Source: Zoroaster sp. YZ-2022
Taxonomy: Eukaryota; Echinodermata; Asteroidea; Forcipulatida; Zoroasteridae
DNA length: 64,000 nt
Assembly: GCA_029582265.1 (NCBI GenBank)
Contig: CM055837.1
Location: 9,251,926-9,315,925, forward strand
Reading direction: 5' to 3'
Part shown: piece after piece, positions 57,931-64,000 of the stretch
Numbering within the stretch: position 1 is the first letter of the stretch
How the letters are laid out: every line of letters begins with the position of its first letter
Made by a program: the position numbers and the translations under genes
The notes under the pieces: model-generated
Databases searched by the model: none
The model's input: only the letters and a program-made list of their open reading frames with translations
Told to the model about the DNA's origin: nothing

Positions 57931-59091
57931 GTTTTTTTGCAGAAAAAAACATCGATGTAAACATCAAATCAGTTGAATACAAATAATATAATCAACTACG
58001 GGACCACACAAATGGCACGGGTTCTTTTAAAAGACACTTTACTTGCAACAAGTCCTCCGGGTATAGCCCACCAACTATTCCGAATGGAAGGAAGACATTT
58101 CTTACAAAAGGCGTAACTGCATAATTGGCACCAAATTAACGCCGGGTTAACTGCTTCGTCAGCCCCCGTTTGGAAAGTTAATTGCCTTGCTGCGTCAAGG
58201 GTGCACATAGGTCAATGAAGTGACGAGTGGGCTTGCCTGTCGTGTATGATTTCATCGGGTCACATCAAATTGTTTTTCTTTGTCGTTTTCGATTGTCGTG
58301 TTGTCATTGTCGTAAACTTCGTCCAGACACTGTCATTATGAGTGCGCCGTTTAAGTAAGCAGCAGTGTCTCCAGCAGGTCGCTGGTTTTCGTTTTACTTG
58401 TGGATGCATTCTTATTCAAATGTTAACGGTTACCGGGGAAATGGCCGAATAGAAATTCGTTTTCAAGTGGAACATCACCTCACACTCGATGGTAAGTCCA
58501 GGTGTTCCAAAACGTATGGAAAGGGTTAGGCCAATAATCTCTATTATTGTGACTGGATAAAAGGGTTGCCTATTGGTGCATCCACCAAAAGCATCCACCG
58601 CAGGGCCATGTTGATCCTCCACTATACAAAGGAACACTAAAGGAATTCACAAAGGAATGCACGTACAAAGAAATGCACTTGCAAAGGAATGCACATTGTT
58701 ATACGTGGTTTGTTGAGAGGACCAACATGGCATCCAGTGGCTTTGAATGGAAGCACATGATCTTCCAGTCAGTAAATTATATAGAGATCAGTTGGCTTAT
58801 GTGATTGTTTTTTAGAAGGAGGTTCGGTAAGAGGATGCAGCATGAAGCATTTCCAGTTTGTATATAAAATGACTTTAATTTAGTCATTCAAGCGACATAT
58901 GCGGCAATATCACTGCATTCATTTATACGTATACGGAGAATAAAATGGCTCCGCGAAATGCCCCTAAACTCGAAGCCACATCTCCACCGCTAGATGGATA
59001 CGATGCGCACAAAGTGGAAATTCATACCGTGCCTATCTATGGCATTCTCTTCTCTGTTCTCATATCTCCTCCCATGATTTTTCTCTCTCAG

Positions 59092-59197
59092 CAGGGGTCA
59101 AAGACTGGTGAGCAGATGGACTTGCTTCAGTCGGCGGTGGATTATCTCAAGACAGTACAAACATCGTCGGGAGCAGGCCAACAATCATGGACAATGG
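59092..59197 (+). CDS. bHLH transcription factor, loop and helix 2
   Basis: The exon reads QGSKTGEQMDLLQSAVDYLK then TVQTSSGAGQQSWTMG. MDLLQSAVDYLKTVQ is helix 2 (compare ILxxAVxYLKxLQ). Phase 0 entry matches the helix 1 exon, so the join makes one continuous bHLH domain of about 55 residues. The exit is phase 1 through ATGGGTAAGAAA. The acceptor is CTCTCAGCAGGGG, a tandem CAGCAG, so the exon can start at 59092 or 59095 and the loop can gain or lose one Gln. An Orange domain, expected after helix 2 in HES/HEY/DEC proteins, was not found before the window ends. The TSSGAGQQS tail is low-complexity. Confidence 0.83.
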
Positions 59198-59529
59198 GTA
59201 AGAAATAGGTTACTAATATGATCAGTGAAATGTCTCAAGCTCCAGCGATGCTTTCGGATACATGAAATATGATAAAACAGTTAATGATGCATTTCCCGTA
59301 CGAATCCTTATTTTCCGACAGGTAATTGCCTAATAGAAAAAAGGTTAATTAATTTCAAACAAGTAATTTTTTTTAAATATGGATAACGAAGTACTCTAAA
59401 TTTACCGTCCGTTTTAGCAATGCTCAAGTCTATTATACCTTTGTGAAACATCTCATTTAAGTGTGATTTTCTACCAATTCAAACAAAATCCTGGTGAAAT
59501 AGCTTAACGCACAAAATAAACATCTTTAA

Positions 59530-59743
59530 AGGGTCAATATCGTCACAGGGCATGGAATCAGAGTGTTAGTTTTTGATTAACTCTGTGACTGGAAATAATA
59601 ACCCCACTTGATAAGGTCATATGCCCATTGCTGCTGCATATTAAAATGAAGCAGAAATTTTCAGTCACTGTGTTCATCTTAAACTAGGATACCGATTCCA
59701 TGCCCTGTTGAAAGTCTGCTCTGATCGTGACGATACTGCCCAT
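59530..59743. mobile_element. TTAA MITE, family A, copy 6
   Basis: Bounded by TTAA (59526-59529 and 59744-59747). The arms contain CAGGGCATGGAATCAGAG and CGATTCCATGCCCTGTTGAA. Confidence 0.8.
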
Positions 59744-60110
59744 TTAATTTAAAGCAGAATTGGTACTAAATATGAAGTTTAAATGAATCAGAATCGATGC
59801 AAAAACATCCACAACCACAGAGGAGTCCTGTATTAGACCTATTTGCTGTAGATTTATACAATTCATTTGATGTAAAACGGGGCGAATACCTTAGGCAAAG
59901 TTCAGGTGCGGAAGTGTTTCATTCCCGCCAATTTCATTATCTCGGAAAACATGTTTCGGCAACGGGAAAAGATTACACCGTCTAGTGCAAAATAAATGAG
60001 TAGCTTCCCCTTGAAAATGTCAGGTAGGCTTTGCTTTTCAGGGTTTTAAGATTACCTTCATAGGGTGTGTTGAGACTTTGTGTACTGTTTTACAGGTTGT
60101 TTTTTTTATA

Positions 60111-60380
60111 GAGAGGCGTGGCCGAGCGATCTGACACATGGGACTTATTTAGGTCATCGGATGTGGGTTCGAATCATAGTCGGGCCGGTCATGGTGCTTG
60201 TTTCCTTGAGCGAGACACTTTATCATAATTGCTTCTCTCCACCCAGGAGTGTAAATGGATACCTGTGAAGGGTAGAGGTTAGCTTGCGCTGATTTCGATC
60301 TGCTGCACACAAAATGGCCTGACGACCAGTAATAATGTGAAGCGATTTGAGGCATTGGCTATATTCCAATCAACCAATCA
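60111..60380 (+). repeat. SINE with tRNA-like head
   Basis: GAGAGGCGTGGCCGAGCGAT resembles the head of a class II (Ser or Leu type) tRNA, with B-box GGGTTCGAATC. The body TTGCTTCTCTCCACCCAGGA is shared with 56781-57124, and the 3' part differs. Confidence 0.75.
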
Positions 60381-61392
60381 GGGTTGTGTAAATCACTTGT
60401 CTACCAGGGTCTTGTGATGGGAACGATCAAGACTCCCTGGGGACAAGATTGGGTAGACTGAATCTTGTACACGATGTCCTGGCAAGCTATAGAATTTGTA
60501 TCATGGTACAGTCATTTTATTTTTCAGCCATATAAATCCACGTTAACAAACCAAGGCTGGAAGGAAGATAGGCTTACCCTCTTTGCAAGGAGAGACAGCA
60601 CTATAATCCCTCTTGTGTACATAGGATTCTGGCTAATATTTCTGCAGCATGATAAAGAATAATTATGTACATGTACGTAAACATTACATTATCCTATAAG
60701 TACATTGTGTAATCCTTTCTGCATAGTACACGGGATCTTGTAAACGTATTTGAGTCGAACGAATAAGCCATTATGATATCGTTTTCAGAAAATAAATATA
60801 ATGTTATCTTCCCATGTAGTGAATGTTGACCCATGGTATGACACATGCACTCTCTCTATTTGTATCACATCACACGGTAATTGTCTCTTGTTGACTTCGT
60901 CTTCGCGTTGTGACGGATGGTGTAGATGCAGATTAAGTTTAATATCGCACGGCGAACCCAGCGGTCATGGGACTGTCAAGACCGCCGTTCTGAGTACCTC
61001 ATCTCGGGGTGGAAATTATAGAAGGAACACACAACTCTCTCCTCCCCAACGCCGGGTGACTTAAGTCGTCACGTCACGCCGTGTCGGAAACAACTGATCA
61101 GATGTCGAAGGAATTCCTCTCCGTGGTGACCTCGCTGACCTCATAACTCCGGGGAGACGTGCTCAGCACCTCAGCTGAGTTGATAGCCATCTTGTGACAG
61201 GTTATACGGCACGGGAGAATGTGAAATTTACCATGTCTGCTGTGCGGGGGAGACACGGAGAGGCCGATGGGCTCATGCAATGCCCGGGCGCTGTTCTGTT
61301 GCCTTTGTTTGAACCAGGGACACCGTGTTTGAACAGAGCGCTGCTCCTGACCCTAAGTGTTTATACAAATGGGTCGCAGGAGAGCTGATTTA

Positions 61393-61660
61393 ATGGGAAG
61401 GTACAACATTGGTAATGTTTGCACAAAACAGCTTCTGCTAGTATGCTTATTGAATCAAGATATGCAATCAAACACAACCAGCCTGAGAAGGTTTCAGCCG
61501 ATCATTACTTTGTGTCATGCTAAAGTGGAATTTAGGAAAGGATACTTTTTTTTATAAATTCGAACTGGAAATTATTTCATTTTTCATGAAAATGATTGCA
61601 CCTCGGACAAAATTATTTCTAGATAAGATTGATATCAACATCAGCTTTACACTACGTAAT
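61393..61660 (-). repeat. Dispersed repeat, family C, inverted
   Basis: GGGAAGGTACAACATTGGTA, then GCTTATTGAATCAAGATATG, then ATTGCACCTCGGACAAAATT and GATTGATATCAACATCAGCT. It is another long copy linking both parts of the family. Confidence 0.65.
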
Positions 61661-61861
61661 AATTACATAACAATTCAACCATTTGGCTATTTTTGAATTA
61701 ACCAATTCTGTACATTTAAAGCATATTTATGGTACTTTCCCAAAATCGATACCCAAACCGTTGTTTAATATAGAGGTGACACTTCGAGCCTACATCCACC
61801 AATGAATTTATTATCTCATTTTTAGAATCGTAATACTAGAATCGATAAAAGGCTTCTGTGA

Positions 61862-62170
61862 GCTCATGGTCCAAAGTTAGGATCGTTTGCAAGTGACTGA
61901 GGTTTTGGATCGAATATCGCAGATGCATTTCTTTGCAATAACTTGAGAACTCAAAAGACCTGCAACTCTGATTATGCTTTTGCAATAAACTGTGAATGAA
62001 ATAAACATGAATGCACATAGTGTTTTATATCATAGTGTGGCTAAGGTTTGGATCGAGTATCGCAGATGGATTTCTTTGCAGCAATTTGAAAACTCAAATG
62101 AGCTGCAACCAAGTTGACTGTGCTTTTCCCAATAAACTATGAATGCAATAAAAATTAATGCGCACGTAGC
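61862..62170 (+). repeat. 143-bp tandem duplication, diverged
   Basis: TTGGATCGAATATCGCAGAT (61905) and TTGGATCGAGTATCGCAGAT (62048) start similar segments ending in CAATAAACTGTGAATG and CAATAAACTATGAATG. Confidence 0.8.
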
Positions 62171-63610
62171 GTTTTCTATCATGTTTAGTTGAGCTTTATA
62201 GTGTGAACACTATTGGTAATATCACAGAAACTTATAATTATTTTTCAATTTTCGAAAAGATTGGTTTTGAAATGAGGGTACCGAACATCATGAGAAGTTA
62301 TTCCATTTACAATAAATCCCCCGAGTCTTATACAGTATTCATGCCTTTTACAGACAAACTGAAAGTGTACTCACATCTTTATGTGCATGGGTTTTTGGTA
62401 ATAGGCCTGTAGACACACACAAAATAGAATTTACGAAATCATTTTGCGGATAAAAAGTGGTTTTTTTTAACGAAAATGTTCAATTGGGCTGATGTGGTTT
62501 CGGAGCTGGAAAAACAAGTATTTTGCCAAATCTGAAGTAAGTGCGTCATCTGTGCCTATAAATAGGTCAGTCAATTGTATAAACATTGCTTTCATCAATT
62601 GTATTTATTTGGGGAACAGGTGTTGGCACGGAAGTGGGGTCGAGTATTTTATGAATGTATTTCTCGACCGGATTTTTCTTAATTTGGGTTTTGGATTTGC
62701 GTCAAGGTAGCGACACCACCAAAATCTTCAACCTGTTTTGACTCGTCAGGACAGAGGTAACGCGGCGTCTGAAATCCTTGACCTCCCATCAAACCATTAA
62801 TTTTGCATGATTCCGTGGTATGTCCGATCATACACAATAAAGACACGCCCCCTGTGGGGGAATACCGGGTGCCCGACGGTGCCAAAACTGCCCCCGAAAT
62901 TACAAGCTGTCGGTATAACTATACCATCAAGCTGGTTGGTATAGAGAGGGAAATGTGATTGAATTGGAAGAGAGATTAGCTCTTGGTTGGATTTTTAAAT
63001 GCCTCTTCTAGCTGCAGTAAATCATTTCAGGCCCCCGAGTGATTTCATTCTTGTTCGCTGAGATTTAATTCCCGGTTGTTTTGTGGATTGAAATCAAGCC
63101 AAAATTGAGTCCCGGTTCAGGTTAAGTTTGTTATAATCGTTATTACAACTGGTGCATGAATAATATCGGCCTGCTCACTCTAAAATGAAACAACACTGCG
63201 TGTTTAATGGCCCCAGTGTGTTATTTCTGATTTGTGATGTTAGCCACAATACCTTGTTCAATCAGTTCAACAGGTGGCAAGGCGACAATGAGTTGTGGAT
63301 CGACCGTTTTTGTTTTGTTTGACAACTATAAAAAGATATTGCATTATTGATCTTTTTTAAAGTAACAGTTGTCGAAAATATGATGGATTTCCGTGTGTTA
63401 ATGGGAATGTACCGTACAATGGGTACAATGTTTACTTTTTTTGGAATAAAGATCACAGGGCCTAAGTTAAACAATCATCCTGTCAAAATTTCAGCTTATT
63501 ACGATGATGTATTGATCGGCAAGAAAATAGTGAAAATGCGGTGTTGTGTTGTTGTGTTCATTCGTACGTGGAATTCGGGACACAGTACCGGTAATCTTTA
63601 CTAAATTTTA

Positions 63611-63960
63611 ACTTTGAAAAAAAACTTACGGCACCTCGGCAACATGAGGGAAGATTGATACCATCGTCAACTTTACATTAAAGGGAGTTTTATATTAAAC
63701 TTCGATAATTTTGTAATTTTTTTCTGCTTTCTACAAATCTGGTATCAAATGAAAGAAGAAAATGTAGAGAATCAAACTTTGAAAAAAACTTACGGCACCC
63801 TCGGCAACATGAGGGAAGATTGATACCATCGTCAACTTTACATTAAAGGGAGTTTTACATTAAACTTCGATCATTTTGTTTAAAAAAATTCTGACTCAGC
63901 AGAAAAAAAAATCTACAAATCTGGTATCAAATGAAAGAGGAAAATGTAGAGAATCAAACT
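63611..63960 (+). repeat. 166-bp tandem duplication of a family C segment
   Basis: Two copies contain ACTTACGGCACC, CTCGGCAACATGAGGGAAG and TTGATACCATCGTCAACTTT, then CAAATCTGGTATCAAATGAA. The GATACCATCGTCAACTTTAC block belongs to family C. Confidence 0.85.
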
Positions 63961-64000
63961 GTGCCAAAATCTCACTTTTGAAAATTGGGTCCAAGATTAG

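Larger units (their letters stand above)
44691..59091 (+). other. bHLH gene intron 2
   Basis: About 14.4 kb, phase 0, placed in the loop between the two helices. It holds the hAT MITE at 44806, SINEs, an 18-bp array, Penelope fragments and a mariner-like MITE. Stretches 45174-46010, 46125-48220, 49940-53180 and 57935-59090 show no recognisable gene. Confidence 0.75.
59198..64000 (+). other. Probable bHLH gene intron 3, no exon seen
   Basis: It holds a family A MITE, a SINE, a family C copy and two tandem duplications. 60380-61390 has several open frames with higher GC but no recognisable domain. The remaining bHLH exons are not identified. Confidence 0.4.

Noticed and set aside
60801..61064. 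87-codon frame after the helix 2 exon, considered as a C-terminal bHLH exon
   Set aside because: No acceptor in the right phase and no Orange-domain-like residues.

Overview
The window is animal nuclear DNA: long introns with GT-AG boundaries, short conserved exons, tRNA-derived SINEs, hAT-, TTAA- and mariner-type elements and a Penelope-like retroelement. No prokaryotic features are present. The gene content and the mix of small repeats suit a marine invertebrate deuterostome such as an echinoderm or hemichordate. That placement is inference; nothing in the window proves it.

Two protein genes can be supported, both on the + strand. The first is the 3' half of a chimaerin (C1 plus RhoGAP) gene, with five exons at 7814-7987, 8887-8964, 13413-13550, 16411-16525 and 17620-17800. 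All four splice junctions keep the reading frame and the join gives the end of the C1 zinc finger and a full RhoGAP domain. Its 5' exons lie before the window. The second is the 5' part of a divergent basic helix-loop-helix transcription factor gene: a putative six-codon first exon (37217-37234), then helix 1 (44592-44690) and helix 2 (59092-59197). A CpG-rich stretch at 35.8-36.1 kb is a likely promoter. The 3' part of this gene was not found and probably lies after the window. Its intron positions resemble those of HES/HEY/DEC genes.

By region: 0-7.8 kb holds an inverted-repeat MITE, a TTAA-type repeat, a decayed Penelope-like element with direct terminal repeats, and another TTAA MITE. 7.8-17.8 kb is chimaerin, whose introns are packed with MITEs, a 190-bp palindrome, a head-to-head pair of Penelope termini and two minisatellites (81 bp and 59 bp). 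17.8-27 kb is intergenic or 3' UTR with TTAA elements and four more tandem arrays. 27.2-32.5 kb holds nested hAT elements with clean 8-bp target duplications. 35.8 kb to the end is the bHLH locus, with SINEs, Penelope fragments, a hAT MITE and a mariner-like MITE.

The strongest leads are: a hammerhead-ribozyme-like core repeated at Penelope termini, with a compensatory base-pair change; an unusual over-representation of the palindrome TAGGCCTA, almost all of it to the right of 28.9 kb; several TTAA-flanked MITE families nested in each other; and minisatellites that seem to have grown out of pieces of dispersed repeats. All counts and coordinates were made by eye.
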